A stretch of 52,218 bases of DNA from Castellaniella sp041675725. Lineage in GTDB: Bacteria; Pseudomonadota; Gammaproteobacteria; Burkholderiales; Burkholderiaceae_B. Under the pieces are notes generated by a model. The model was not told the origin of the DNA and made no database searches. It was given only the letters and a program-made list of their open reading frames with translations. This document shows positions 17,001 through 27,704 of this stretch, one piece after another. The stretch is from assembly GCF_041675725.1 (NCBI RefSeq), contig NZ_JBAYTI010000016.1:1-52218 (forward strand). The letters are read 5' to 3'. A program made the position numbers and the translations under genes. Position 1 is the stretch's first letter, and the number at the start of each line of letters is the position of its first letter.

Positions 17001-17135
17001 AAGCTGTTGGCGGTATATGGCCGCTGGCAGCAGGCGGAAGGGGTCGGCAACGTGGTCGCGGCACACCTGGTCGACTTGACTCCGCTGCTTGGGCGGCTGG
17101 CTGACGAGACCAACAAGAGTCGCGATTTCCACTGA
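14004..17135 (+). CDS. dnaE2: Error-prone DNA polymerase DnaE2 (ImuC)
   Basis: The protein has 1043 residues from the ATG at 14004, preceded by GAGGG; a longer frame upstream lies over imuB. It is a C-family polymerase used for translesion synthesis in the SOS response. The N-terminal PHP domain is seen in FLRGASHPEELVERARQLGY and ALTDECSMAG. The polymerase core carries LCQGRGSAANSVVCYCIG and the catalytic acidic motif PDIDVDFEHERREE (about residues 386-399). Further core motifs are RPGPIQGNMLHPYL, QVMQIAVLAAGF and GFPESHAASFALLVYAS. A helix-hairpin-helix region and an OB-fold (IVTLRQRPRTAKGVVFVSLE) end the protein. It is the last gene of the LexA-controlled cassette. Confidence 0.95.
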   Translation: MTNASPTLPGYAELRCLSNFSFLRGASHPEELVERARQLGYGALALTDECSMAGIVRAHVAARAHGLRLLVGSQFEVRAAAPLASFTLVVIAANGHGYGNLCEFITGLRRASSAKGRYQLQADDLDPRVLADCVVLVSPHRPADPEQLLGVARWTLERFMGRCWLAVELLRSLDDERWLHQLREVGKLTAIPLVACGDVHMHVRSRKMLQDILTAIRLGKPLTHCGRSLQPNAERHLRSRLRLAQIYPVELLAETMQVAARCHFSLDELRYQYPEEVVPKGETPASHLRRLTYEGAGWRWPGGIPAKVQEQIEHELALIAELGYEPYFLTVADIVAFARSRRILCQGRGSAANSVVCYCIGVTEVDPARMAVLFERFISRERNEPPDIDVDFEHERREEVIQYLYRKYGRARAALTAVVVRYRPKSAIRDVGKALGFEASVLDALAKGQRWWDGREIAPERLRAAGLTPDSLGVRQLLRFAGQLVGFPRHLSQHVGGFVLSRGPLSRMVPIENAAMEGRTVIEWDKDDLDAMGLLKVDVLALGMLTAIRKALAFIGARTGSVFELQDIPPEDPETYDMICRADTIGVFQIESRAQMSMLPRLRPRCYYDLVIEVAIIRPGPIQGNMLHPYLSRRQGREPVRYPGEALREALGRTLGVPIFQEQVMQIAVLAAGFTPGEADQLRRSMAAWRHKGNLEAHYARLVDGMTARGYERAFAESIFEQIRGFSEYGFPESHAASFALLVYASCWIKRHHPAEFLAAMLNSQPLGFYSPDQLVQDARRHGVQVHPVDVLASDWDCTLEGAVDLPAVRLGLRMVSGMSQATAARIVAARAQGLFDDTDDLARRAALGMQDMRRLAGADALAGLSGHRRQQVWEASVSNAAPRLLQDAPIREDILELPPAPEGEEILFDYASVGLTLRRHPLELLRPVLRKRRLQSAQELQHARDGSLVRCCGIVTLRQRPRTAKGVVFVSLEDETGVVQVVVWQKVRERQRTVLLQSKLLAVYGRWQQAEGVGNVVAAHLVDLTPLLGRLADETNKSRDFH

Positions 17136-17257
17136 ATGGTGAATCGGCCTGGATCGGCCCGGGTTTTCCAGGTGGTCCCGGCCAAACGGCGCTGTGTCGC
17201 GGCCACGCGAGACGGCGAAGCCCGGCACTCCCGCCAAACCCGCCGGCGTATCCCTGT

Positions 17258-17263
17258 TAAAAT
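17258..17263 (+). promoter_or_regulatory. -10 element for the 4.5S RNA gene
   Basis: TAAAAT ends 6 bases before the predicted RNA 5' end at 17270, the correct distance for a sigma-70 promoter. The -35 region is not well conserved. Confidence 0.5.
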
Positions 17264-17269
17264 CAGGGC

Positions 17270-17364
17270 GGCGGGCCCCTTCGCATGGTTCGGCGGTCAA
17301 CCTGGTCAGGTCGGGAACGAAGCAGCCACAGCCGTGCAGAATCAGTGCCGAAGTCAGGCTCGCC
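17270..17364 (+). ncRNA. ffs: 4.5S signal recognition particle RNA
   Basis: The SRP domain IV core is unmistakable: GGTCAGGTCGGGAACGAAGC with a GGAA tetraloop, followed by AGCC. The ends pair: GGCGGGCC (17270-17277) with GGCTCGCC (17357-17364), one G-U pair included. The size of about 95 nt fits bacterial 4.5S RNA. A pyrimidine-rich TCTTCATTTCCTTTCT follows and may end transcription. It sits just upstream of dnaX. Exact ends are approximate. Confidence 0.93.
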
Positions 17365-17392
17365 TCTTCATTTCCTTTCTGGCAAGGCGCCT

Positions 17393-19210
17393 GTGAGCTA
17401 TCTCGTTCTGGCGCGCAAATGGCGCCCCCGCACTTTCGAGACCCTGGTCGGCCAAGAGCACGTGGTCCGCGCGCTCACGCATGCGCTGTCTTCCGGCCGG
17501 CTGCATCACGCCTGGCTGTTCACTGGCACCCGGGGTGTGGGCAAGACCACGCTGTCGCGTATTCTGGCCAAATCCCTCAATTGCGAGCAAGGGGTCACCG
17601 CTGCGCCGTGTGGTCATTGCCAGGCCTGCACCGAAATCGATGCCGGCCGCTACGTCGACTACATCGAGCTCGACGCCGCCTCCAATCGCGGGGTGGACGA
17701 AATGACCCAGCTGCTCGAGCAGGCCATATACGCACCTTCGTCGGGGCGTTACAAGGTCTACATGATCGACGAAGTCCACATGTTGACCGGCCACGCCTTC
17801 AACGCCATGCTCAAGACGCTGGAAGAGCCGCCCGAGCACGTCAAGTTCATTCTGGCCACCACGGACCCGCAAAAAATTCCTGTTACGGTGCTGTCCCGCT
17901 GCCTGCAGTTCAATCTCAAGCAAATGACGGTACCGGCCATGGTCGAGCACCTCACGCACGTGCTCGAAGACGAAGCCATCGACGCCGAGCCGCAGGCCCT
18001 GCGCTTGCTGGCGCAGGCGGCGGCAGGTTCCATGCGCGATGCCTTGTCTCTGGCCGATCAGGCCATTTCATATGCCGCTGGCCCGCTCACGGCTGCCGTG
18101 GTCGGCGAGATGCTCGGCACACTCGATCAGCATCAGCTGGTGGCGTTGGTGCAGGCATTGGCTGCACGCGATGCCGGCGGGGTGTTGGCCGTGGCGGACG
18201 ATCTCCTGGCACGCGGCCTGTCATTTCGGGTGGCGTTGGGCGATCTGGCCACGCTGCTGTCACGTGTGGCCATGACCCGGCAGCTGGGCCAGGCGCCCGC
18301 AGATGACCCCCAGGCCGATGATCTCGTGGCGCTGGCCAGGCTGCTCGCCCCCGATACCCTGCAGCTGTTCTACACGGTGGCTGTGCACAGCCGGGCCGAG
18401 CTCGCCCTGGCACCAGACGAATACGCTGGTTTCGTGATGGCCTGTCTGCGCATGCTGGCCCTGGCGCCAGAGCGTGATGATCCGGTGGCGGATACCGCAG
18501 GCGATGATCTATCGCTTGACGTGGATAATTCATCGCCTGATGCGGATGGTTCGTCGCCTGATGCCGGCAGTCCACCGCCTGCAGCAGATCGCCGGGCGCC
18601 CGACATGGGCCGCTCGCCAGATACTGCCGATCCGCCCGAGGCCCTGGCAGAGGGCACCCCGTCGGCAGAGGATGACGGCCCACCCTGGGATCCGGACGGC
18701 GATCTGATCCCAGACGAAAACTTTGCAGATTTCGTGCCGGATGACGCACTCGAGCTGCCCGTTCAGGTTGCCGAGCGCGCCAGGGGGCGGTCGGGTGGGT
18801 CGGCGGTGATTGCGCAGATACCAGATCCGGCTGCCATGACCCCCCAGGCCTGGCCCGAACTGGCGGCGCGTCTGCCCGTCACCGGTGCGGCCCGTGCCCT
18901 TGCTCTGAACAGCGAATGGGTGGCCGCAGACGACACGCAGATCCGGTTGCGGGTCGCGATCCACACATTATCGGGTGGAGGGGGGCAAGAGCGGCTTTGC
19001 ACGGTGTTGTCCGAACACTATGCGCGGGTCCTGCGCCTCGATATCGAATATGGCGAAACCGGTGCGGATACGGCGCATGCGGTGAGCGAGGCCGAACAGG
19101 CGCGACGCCAGGAACAAGCCGAACACGCGGCTGAACGCGACCCCTTGATACAGGCCCTGGGCAGCCAGTTTGGGGCCCGGATCGTTCCTGGTTCGGTGCG
19201 CCCAGCCTGA
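17393..19210 (+). CDS. dnaX: DNA polymerase III subunits gamma/tau
   Basis: The protein has 605 residues from a GTG at 17393 (SYLVLARKWRPRTF, AAGG upstream). It is the AAA+ motor of the replicative clamp loader. Visible are Walker A GTRGVGKTT (45-53), the zinc module with Cys64, Cys73, Cys76 and Cys79, and Walker B MIDEVHML (about 124). A sensor motif (LATTDPQKIP) and KxMTVPAMVEH follow. After about residue 360 a long acidic Asp/Pro/Ser-rich linker with small repeats appears, then a C-terminal tau-type domain that binds the polymerase alpha subunit. I see no AAAAAAG-type slippery heptamer, so a shorter gamma form by frameshifting is not supported. It is followed by ybaB and recR. Confidence 0.95.
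   Translation: MSYLVLARKWRPRTFETLVGQEHVVRALTHALSSGRLHHAWLFTGTRGVGKTTLSRILAKSLNCEQGVTAAPCGHCQACTEIDAGRYVDYIELDAASNRGVDEMTQLLEQAIYAPSSGRYKVYMIDEVHMLTGHAFNAMLKTLEEPPEHVKFILATTDPQKIPVTVLSRCLQFNLKQMTVPAMVEHLTHVLEDEAIDAEPQALRLLAQAAAGSMRDALSLADQAISYAAGPLTAAVVGEMLGTLDQHQLVALVQALAARDAGGVLAVADDLLARGLSFRVALGDLATLLSRVAMTRQLGQAPADDPQADDLVALARLLAPDTLQLFYTVAVHSRAELALAPDEYAGFVMACLRMLALAPERDDPVADTAGDDLSLDVDNSSPDADGSSPDAGSPPPAADRRAPDMGRSPDTADPPEALAEGTPSAEDDGPPWDPDGDLIPDENFADFVPDDALELPVQVAERARGRSGGSAVIAQIPDPAAMTPQAWPELAARLPVTGAARALALNSEWVAADDTQIRLRVAIHTLSGGGGQERLCTVLSEHYARVLRLDIEYGETGADTAHAVSEAEQARRQEQAEHAAERDPLIQALGSQFGARIVPGSVRPA
18516..18605 (+). repeat. Short degenerate repeats in the dnaX linker
   Basis: A 21-base motif encoding SSPDADG/SSPDAGS recurs at least twice and degrades on both sides into related NSSPD, APDMG and SPDTA units. 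It encodes a flexible acidic linker between the motor and the tau domains. Confidence 0.5.
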
Positions 19211-19252
19211 AGCTTTTCTCCACTTTTTGTCCAATGACACGAGACCCCTGAG

Positions 19253-19579
19253 ATGATGAAGAACCAGATTGCCGGCTTGATGCGCCAGGCGCAGCAAATG
19301 CAGGAAAACATGAAGAAGGCCCAGGACGCCCTGGCCGACATCCTGGTGGAAGGTGCGGCGGGTGGGGGGCTGGTCAAGGTGAGCATGAACTGCAAATATG
19401 ACGTCAAGCGGGTCACCATCGACCCCACGCTGTTTGACGACGACCGCGACATGATCGAAGACCTCGTGGCCGCCGCGTTCAATGACGCCCAGCGCAAGGC
19501 CGAGGCCACCGCCCAAGAAAAAATGGCATCCGTCACGGCCGGCATGTCCTTGCCTGCGGGCATGAAGCTGCCCTTCTGA
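19253..19579 (+). CDS. ybaB: YbaB/EbfC nucleoid-associated protein
   Basis: The protein has 108 residues, the usual family length. It opens with a helical LMRQAQQMQENMKKAQD and carries the family core (GLVKVSMNCKYDVKRVTIDP, MIEDLVAAAFNDAQRKAE), ending in AGMSLPAGMKLPF. It is a small dimeric DNA-binding protein that in most bacteria is encoded between dnaX and recR, as here. Two adjacent ATGs (19253 and 19256) are possible. Its TGA overlaps the recR ATG by one base (TGATG), so the two are coupled. Confidence 0.95.
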   Translation: MMKNQIAGLMRQAQQMQENMKKAQDALADILVEGAAGGGLVKVSMNCKYDVKRVTIDPTLFDDDRDMIEDLVAAAFNDAQRKAEATAQEKMASVTAGMSLPAGMKLPF

Positions 19580-20187
19580 TGCCCGCGCCGCTGCCCGAGC
19601 CCGAACCCCTGAGGGCATTGGTCGAGGCCCTGCGGGCCTTGCCCGGGGTGGGCGTGCGCACGGCCAGGCGCATGGCCTACCACCTGCTGCAGCATGATCC
19701 GCAGGCTGCGCTGCAGTTGGGCGCGGCCTTGCAGCAGGCCGTCGAAGGCCTGCAGCACTGCCGGCAATGCCATTCATTTTCTCAGGAACCGGTGTGCCCG
19801 GTCTGCCAGGATCCCGAACGCGACGCATCCTTGTTGTGCGTGGTCGAAAACCCGGCCGATCAGCAGGTGATCGAGTCCAGCCACGGCTACAACGGGCTTT
19901 ATTATGTTCTGATGGGGCGGCTTGCGCCGCTAGAGGGGGTGGGCCCCGAGCAGGTCCGTTTTGCCGAGCTGCGCACGCGCGCCACCGACGGTGCGGTGCG
20001 CGAAGTCATCCTGGCCACCAGCTTTACGGCCGAGGGCGAGACCACGGCCTATTACCTGGCCGACATGCTGCGCGCCCAGGGCCTGAAGGTCAGCCGTCTG
20101 GCCCGCGGCGTGCCCAGCGGCAGCGAGCTCGAATACGTGGATGCGGGCACCCTCGCCTGGGCCCTGATGGAACGGCGCGGAACCTGA
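19579..20187 (+). CDS. recR: Recombination mediator protein RecR
   Basis: The protein has 202 residues. An N-terminal helix-hairpin-helix (LRALPGVGVRTARRMAYHLL) comes first. A four-cysteine zinc finger follows (Cys61, Cys64, Cys73, Cys76 in CRQCHSFSQEPVCPVC), then a Toprim domain (LCVVENPADQQVIESS, GYNGLYYVLMGRLAPLEGVG) and the C-terminal LARGVPSGSELEYVD Walker B-like region. RecR works with RecF and RecO to load RecA onto gapped DNA. It is the last gene of the dnaX-ybaB-recR operon. Its stop codon lies in a palindrome shared with the convergent transaldolase gene. Confidence 0.96.
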   Translation: MPAPLPEPEPLRALVEALRALPGVGVRTARRMAYHLLQHDPQAALQLGAALQQAVEGLQHCRQCHSFSQEPVCPVCQDPERDASLLCVVENPADQQVIESSHGYNGLYYVLMGRLAPLEGVGPEQVRFAELRTRATDGAVREVILATSFTAEGETTAYYLADMLRAQGLKVSRLARGVPSGSELEYVDAGTLAWALMERRGT

Positions 20188-20197
20188 ACCGGTTCAG
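20184..20197. repeat. Perfect palindrome holding both stop codons of recR and tal
   Basis: CTGAACCGGTTCAG is a 14-base perfect palindrome. It contains the TGA of recR (20185-20187) and, on the other strand, the TGA of the transaldolase gene (20196-20194). It may form a small bidirectional hairpin, but there are no U-tracts. Confidence 0.5.
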
Positions 20198-21159
20198 CGC
20201 GCGGCCACCCGCCCTGCGCCCAGCAGGGTATCCAGCTGCAGGGCGTCGGCTGTGAACAGGCGGATGCCCTCGGCCAGTTTTTCGGTGGCCATGGCATCTT
20301 GGTTGAGTTGGGTGCGAAAAGCCACTTCGTTGCTGGCCTGCCACTCTGGTGCCTGCACTTTGGCCTGGTCGACGCTCAGGCCGGCCGGCAGGGGATCGGC
20401 GCTGGCGGCCAGCTCGGCCATGAGCGCGGGGCTGATGGTCAGCAGATCGCAGCCGGCCAGCGCGCGGATCTGGCCGATGTTGCGAAAGCTGGCCCCCATG
20501 ATCTGCGTATCCAGGTTGTAGGCCTTGAAGTAATTGTAGATGCGGGTGACGGACTGCACGCCCGGGTCATGGACGCCGGCGTGAGCGGCTTCGTCCCAGG
20601 CGGCTCCGGCTGCTTTTTTGTACCAGTCGTAGATGCGGCCCACGAACGGAGAGATCAGCGTGACACCCGCTTGGGCACAGGCGATGGCCTGGGGCAGCGA
20701 AAACAGCAGGGTCAGGTTGCAATGGATGCCCTCGGCTTCCAGCACCCGGGCCGCCTGGATGCCTTCCCAGGTGGAAGCCAGCTTGATTAGCACCCGCTCG
20801 CGCGCGATGCCGGCTGCTTCGTACAGCGCGATGATTTGGCGTGCCCGCTCGATGCTGGCCTGGCTGTCGAACGAGAGCCGGGCATCGACTTCGGTGGAGA
20901 CCCGCCCGGGTACGATGGCCAGGATCTCGCGCCCGAATGCCACCAACAGGTGGTCGACCTGTTCGGACAGGCTCGCTGCGGGGTGATCCCGCAGGATCTG
21001 GTCGAGCAGGGGCCGGTACCGTTCTTGCTGGACGGCTTTCAGAATCAGTGTGGGGTTGGTGGTGGCGTCGGTGGGCTGCCAGGCCCGCATGGCGTCGAAG
21101 TCACCCGTATCGGCCACGACCGTGGTCAGTGCGCGCAGCGCGTCCAGTTGATGGGGCAT
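20194..21159 (-). CDS. tal: Transaldolase
   Basis: The protein has 321 residues from the ATG at 21159 (MPHQLDALRALTTVVADTGD), aligning with the normal TalB start; an ATG at 21192 would add 11 unusual residues. It transfers a dihydroxyacetone unit in the non-oxidative pentose phosphate pathway. The Schiff-base lysine is in RVLIKLASTWEGIQAA. Other conserved parts are DATTNPTLIL, NLTLLFSLPQAIACAQAG, SPFVGRIYDW and TQIMGASFRN. It is convergent with recR and divergent from carA. Confidence 0.95.
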   Translation of the reverse strand: MPHQLDALRALTTVVADTGDFDAMRAWQPTDATTNPTLILKAVQQERYRPLLDQILRDHPAASLSEQVDHLLVAFGREILAIVPGRVSTEVDARLSFDSQASIERARQIIALYEAAGIARERVLIKLASTWEGIQAARVLEAEGIHCNLTLLFSLPQAIACAQAGVTLISPFVGRIYDWYKKAAGAAWDEAAHAGVHDPGVQSVTRIYNYFKAYNLDTQIMGASFRNIGQIRALAGCDLLTISPALMAELAASADPLPAGLSVDQAKVQAPEWQASNEVAFRTQLNQDAMATEKLAEGIRLFTADALQLDTLLGAGRVAAR

Positions 21160-21244
21160 GTTGCAATAAACCTTGATGTAAAAGCTGTCCAAGCGGCACG
21201 CCTGGACCCCGTGCAGGCGGCTGATGGCGGGATCATGCGCACTG

Positions 21245-21250
21245 TATAAT
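21245..21250 (+). promoter_or_regulatory. -10 element of the carAB promoter
   Basis: TATAAT in the short gap between the divergent tal and carA genes, about 40 bases ahead of the carA start, preceded by TG two bases upstream region (CTGTATAAT). The best -35 at a 17-base spacing is a poor TGATGG. Confidence 0.55.
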
Positions 21251-21289
21251 GCGAAGGTTTAACATCCGTTTCGCATCCGGGGTCATATC

Positions 21290-22459
21290 TTGCTGCCGTC
21301 GATCTTTCCCGAGGGGCCTGCCGGCCGCTCACCAGCAATTCTTGCCTTGGCTGACGGTACCATATTCCGGGGCATATCCATAGGCGCCCAAGGTTATTCC
21401 GTCGCCGAGATCGTTTTCAACACCGCCATGACGGGCTACCAGGAGATCCTCACCGATCCCAGCTACAGCGGGCAGATCGTCACCTTCACCTATCCGCATA
21501 TCGGCAACACCGGCGTAAACGACGAAGACGTCGAGTCCGATCGCATCCACGCCGCCGGTCTGGTGGTGCGCGACTGCCCAGCCCGGGTGTCCAGCTTCCG
21601 GGCCACCCGCAGCCTGCCCGACTACCTGCAGGCCGAAGGCATCGTCGCCATTTCAGGTATCGACACCCGCAAACTCACGCGCATCCTGCGTGATCGTGGG
21701 GCCCAGGGGGCCTGCCTGTTCGTGGGCGATGACGTCGACCAGGCGGTTGCGCTCGCGCGCCAGTTCGGCGGCATGGAAGGCCAGGACCTCGCGCTGAAAG
21801 TCAGCACGCCGGCGGCTGCCACCTGGGAGCAGGGTACCTGGCAGCTGGGCAGTGGCTATCAGGCGCCCAGCGATCCCCGGTTTGAAGTCATCGCCTACGA
21901 CTACGGCATCAAGGCCAACATTCTGCGCCTGCTGGCCGACAGGGGCTGTCGCATCACGCTGGTGCCAGCTACCACGCCGGTAGACGAAATCCTCGCCCGG
22001 CAGCCCGATGGCGTGTTCCTGTCCAACGGGCCCGGCGATCCCGCCGCTTGCGATTATGCCGCGCAGGCCAGCAGGGCCATCATCGAACGCGGTATTCCCC
22101 TGTTCGGCATCTGTCTGGGGCAACAGGTGCTGGGGCTGACCCTCGGCGGGCGTACGGTGAAAATGAAATCCGGCCACCACGGTGCCAATCATCCCGTACA
22201 AGAGCTGGCGACGGGGCGGGTGTTCATCACCAGCCAGAACCACGGCTTCACGGTCGATGGCGACAGCCTGCCCGCCAATGCGCGTGTGACGCACGTGTCT
22301 CTGTTCGATGGCAGCCTGCAGGGTTTCGAACTCATCGACAAACCGGTGTTCTGCTTTCAGGGGCACCCCGAAGCCAGCCCGGGGCCGCACGACATCAACG
22401 TGCTGTTCGACAAATTCATCGAGCTCATGGCGCAATACAAAGCCCAATCGTCACACTAA
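21290..22459 (+). CDS. carA: Carbamoyl phosphate synthase small (glutaminase) subunit
   Basis: The protein has 389 residues from a TTG at 21290 with GGGG about 7 bases upstream; no better ATG exists before the conserved N-terminus (AILALADGTIFRG). It hydrolyses glutamine and channels ammonia to CarB for arginine and pyrimidine synthesis. The N-terminal CarA domain includes GYQEILTDPSYSGQIVTFTY and GIDTRKLTRILRD. The C-terminal class I amidotransferase has the nucleophile Cys275 in LFGICLGQQ and the His359/Glu361 pair in GHPEASPGP. carB follows after 18 bases. Confidence 0.96.
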   Translation: MLPSIFPEGPAGRSPAILALADGTIFRGISIGAQGYSVAEIVFNTAMTGYQEILTDPSYSGQIVTFTYPHIGNTGVNDEDVESDRIHAAGLVVRDCPARVSSFRATRSLPDYLQAEGIVAISGIDTRKLTRILRDRGAQGACLFVGDDVDQAVALARQFGGMEGQDLALKVSTPAAATWEQGTWQLGSGYQAPSDPRFEVIAYDYGIKANILRLLADRGCRITLVPATTPVDEILARQPDGVFLSNGPGDPAACDYAAQASRAIIERGIPLFGICLGQQVLGLTLGGRTVKMKSGHHGANHPVQELATGRVFITSQNHGFTVDGDSLPANARVTHVSLFDGSLQGFELIDKPVFCFQGHPEASPGPHDINVLFDKFIELMAQYKAQSSH

Positions 22460-22477
22460 GCACTCCGGCCATCCCAC

Positions 22478-25717
<3,240 letters not shown>

Positions 25718-25736
25718 AGCTCCAACGAAACCATTG

Positions 25737-25763
25737 CCCCGCCATTCTCGGCGGGGTTTTTTT
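25737..25763 (+). terminator. Intrinsic terminator after carB
   Basis: CCCCGCC (25737-25743) pairs with GGCGGGG (25750-25756) around a 6-base loop and is followed by seven T residues. Confidence 0.95.
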
Positions 25764-25795
25764 GAACCGCGTCATACAGATCGAGAGCTCAAATC

Positions 25796-27106
25796 ATGTC
25801 TCAGACCTATTTCCCGCGCTGGCGCCTGGTCTCGGGGACGGCCGAAGGGGCCGTGGTGCAACCCGATGAAACCATGCCCTTGCCGCAGACGGTGGCCATG
25901 GGCGCTCAGCACGTCGTGGCCATGTTCGGCTCGACGATTCTGGCACCGCTCATCATGGGCTTCGATCCCAACATGGCCATCCTCATGTCCGGGGTGGGCA
26001 CGCTGGTGTTCTTCCTGTTCGTGGGCGGGCGCGTGCCCAGTTACCTGGGCTCCAGCTTTGCCTTCATTGGCGGGGTGGTGGCGGTCAGCGGCTATGCCGG
26101 CAGCGGTCCGAATCTGAATATGGGCGTCGCCCTGGGCGCCATCGTGGTTTGTGGCTTTCTCTATGCCCTGATCGGGCTGCTGGTCATGTGGGTGAATGCC
26201 CGCCAGGGAGGGGCTGCAGAGTGGATCGATCGCTGGATGCCGCCGGTGGTGACCGGGGCCGTAGTGGCCGTCATCGGCCTGAATCTGGCACCGATCGCGG
26301 CCAAGGGGGCCATGGGCGGCAGCCTCTTCGAGGCCCTGATGGCCTTGCTGACCATCTTGTGCGTGGGGGGTGTGGCGGTCTATACCCGGGGGCTGGTGCA
26401 GCGTCTGCTGATTCTGGTCGGCCTGCTGGCGGCCTGTGTACTGTACGCCTTGCTGGCCAATGGCCTGGGCCTGGGGGCGCCGATCGATTTCGCCGCAATT
26501 GCCGCTGCGCCGTGGCTGGGTTTGCCGCAGGTGACCACGCCGGTCTTCCAGGCCCACGCCATCGGCGTGATTGCCCCGGTGGCGATCATCCTGGTCGCCG
26601 AAAACCTGGGTCATATCAAGGCGGTCAGCGCCATGACCGGGCAGAACCTCGATCGCTACCTGGGGCGGGCCTTCCTGGGCGATGGGGTGGCCACCATGAT
26701 CTCGGGATCGGTGGGCGGGACCGGGGTCACGACATATGCCGAGAACATCGGCGTCATGACCGTCACCAAGATCTATTCGACGCTGGTGTTCGTGGTGGCG
26801 GCCCTGGTGGCGCTGTTGCTGGGGTTCTCGCCCAAGTTCGGGGCCGTCATACAGGCCATTCCCGGTCCGGTGCTGGGCGGCATGTCGGTCGTGGTGTTTG
26901 GTTTGATCACCATCGCCGGTGCGCGCATCTGGGTCGTCAACCAGGTCGATTTCAGCGATAATCGCAACCTCATCGTCGCTGCGGTGACGCTGATTCTCGG
27001 GGCCGGCAACTTTGCGCTCGAACTGGGCGGCTTTCGCCTGGATGGTATCGGCACGGCCACTTTTGGGGCGATTCTGCTGCACGCGCTATTGCGCGGCAGG
27101 GCTTGA
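25796..27106 (+). CDS. NCS2 nucleobase permease (uracil/xanthine type)
   Basis: The protein has 436 residues and about 12-14 membrane segments. It belongs to the nucleobase-cation symporter 2 family. Typical motifs are TVAMGAQHVVAMFGSTILAP near the N-terminus, GRVPSYLGSSFAFIGGV, PPVVTGAVVAVIGLNLAP and the signature region VAENLGHIKAVSAMTGQNLD, where the Glu contacts the base. SGSVGGTGVTTYAENIGVM follows. A uracil permease (UraA/RutG-like) is the most likely identity given the carAB neighbour, but xanthine or other bases cannot be excluded from sequence. It is bracketed by two terminators, so it is a single-gene transcript. Confidence 0.88.
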   Translation: MSQTYFPRWRLVSGTAEGAVVQPDETMPLPQTVAMGAQHVVAMFGSTILAPLIMGFDPNMAILMSGVGTLVFFLFVGGRVPSYLGSSFAFIGGVVAVSGYAGSGPNLNMGVALGAIVVCGFLYALIGLLVMWVNARQGGAAEWIDRWMPPVVTGAVVAVIGLNLAPIAAKGAMGGSLFEALMALLTILCVGGVAVYTRGLVQRLLILVGLLAACVLYALLANGLGLGAPIDFAAIAAAPWLGLPQVTTPVFQAHAIGVIAPVAIILVAENLGHIKAVSAMTGQNLDRYLGRAFLGDGVATMISGSVGGTGVTTYAENIGVMTVTKIYSTLVFVVAALVALLLGFSPKFGAVIQAIPGPVLGGMSVVVFGLITIAGARIWVVNQVDFSDNRNLIVAAVTLILGAGNFALELGGFRLDGIGTATFGAILLHALLRGRA

Positions 27107-27141
27107 TTTTTTCGTTCGAAATGCCCACAATATGAAGCAGC

Positions 27142-27164
27142 ACCCCGGTTCTGCCGGGGTTTTT
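27142..27164 (+). terminator. Intrinsic terminator after the NCS2 permease
   Basis: ACCCCGG (27142-27148) pairs with CCGGGGT (27154-27160) around TTCTG and runs into a T-tract (27160-27164). Confidence 0.92.
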
Positions 27165-27227
27165 CGCATGTATCCATAAAATCGGGGCGCCCCGCGCATG
27201 GGGCGTTTTCCTTCTCGAGTCCACACC

Positions 27228-27704
27228 ATGTCTGCGATCCCCCTGACCGCTCGCGGGGCTGAGCGCCTGCAAGCCGAACTGCAACGTCTCAAGACGGTCG
27301 AACGCCCGGACGTCATCAATGCCATTGCCGAAGCACGGGCCCAGGGCGACCTGTCCGAAAATGCCGAATACGATGCAGCCCGCGAGCGTCAGGGCTTCAT
27401 CGAAGGGCGCATCAAGGAACTCGAGGGCGCCCTGTCCAACGCCCAGATCATTCATCCGGCCGAACTCGATGCCGATGGTCGGGTGGTGTTTGGCGCAACG
27501 GTCGAAATCGAAGACCTGGAATCCGGCCAGCGTCTGGTGTACCAGATCGTGGGCGACATGGAGGCCGACATCCGCGCCAACCGCATTTCCGTATCCAGCC
27601 CGGTGGCCCGGGCCCTGATTGGCAAAAGCGCCGGCGACGTGGTCGAGGTGCGCGCGCCGGCCGGGGTACGCGAATACGAAATCCGCGCGGTCAGCTACGA
27701 GTAG
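27228..27704 (+). CDS. greA: Transcription elongation factor GreA
   Basis: The protein has 158 residues from the ATG at 27228 (MSAIPLTARGAERLQAEL); the ATG 30 bases upstream is not conserved in the family. GreA rescues backtracked RNA polymerase by stimulating transcript cleavage. The N-terminal coiled coil carries the acidic tip RAQGDLSENAEYDAARERQ, whose Asp and Glu residues coordinate magnesium at the polymerase active site. The C-terminal globular domain includes SPVARALIGKSAGDVVEV. Its last 14 bases overlap the end of the convergent yhbY gene. Confidence 0.95.
   Translation: MSAIPLTARGAERLQAELQRLKTVERPDVINAIAEARAQGDLSENAEYDAARERQGFIEGRIKELEGALSNAQIIHPAELDADGRVVFGATVEIEDLESGQRLVYQIVGDMEADIRANRISVSSPVARALIGKSAGDVVEVRAPAGVREYEIRAVSYE

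Noticed and set aside
17136..17230. Possible terminator after dnaE2 (GC-rich short stem followed by GGGTTTT)
   Set aside because: The stem is only about 4 bp and the T-run short; not convincing.
17393..19210. Programmed frameshift in dnaX
   Set aside because: No A-rich slippery heptamer with following stem was seen; a single long tau-type product is the simplest reading.
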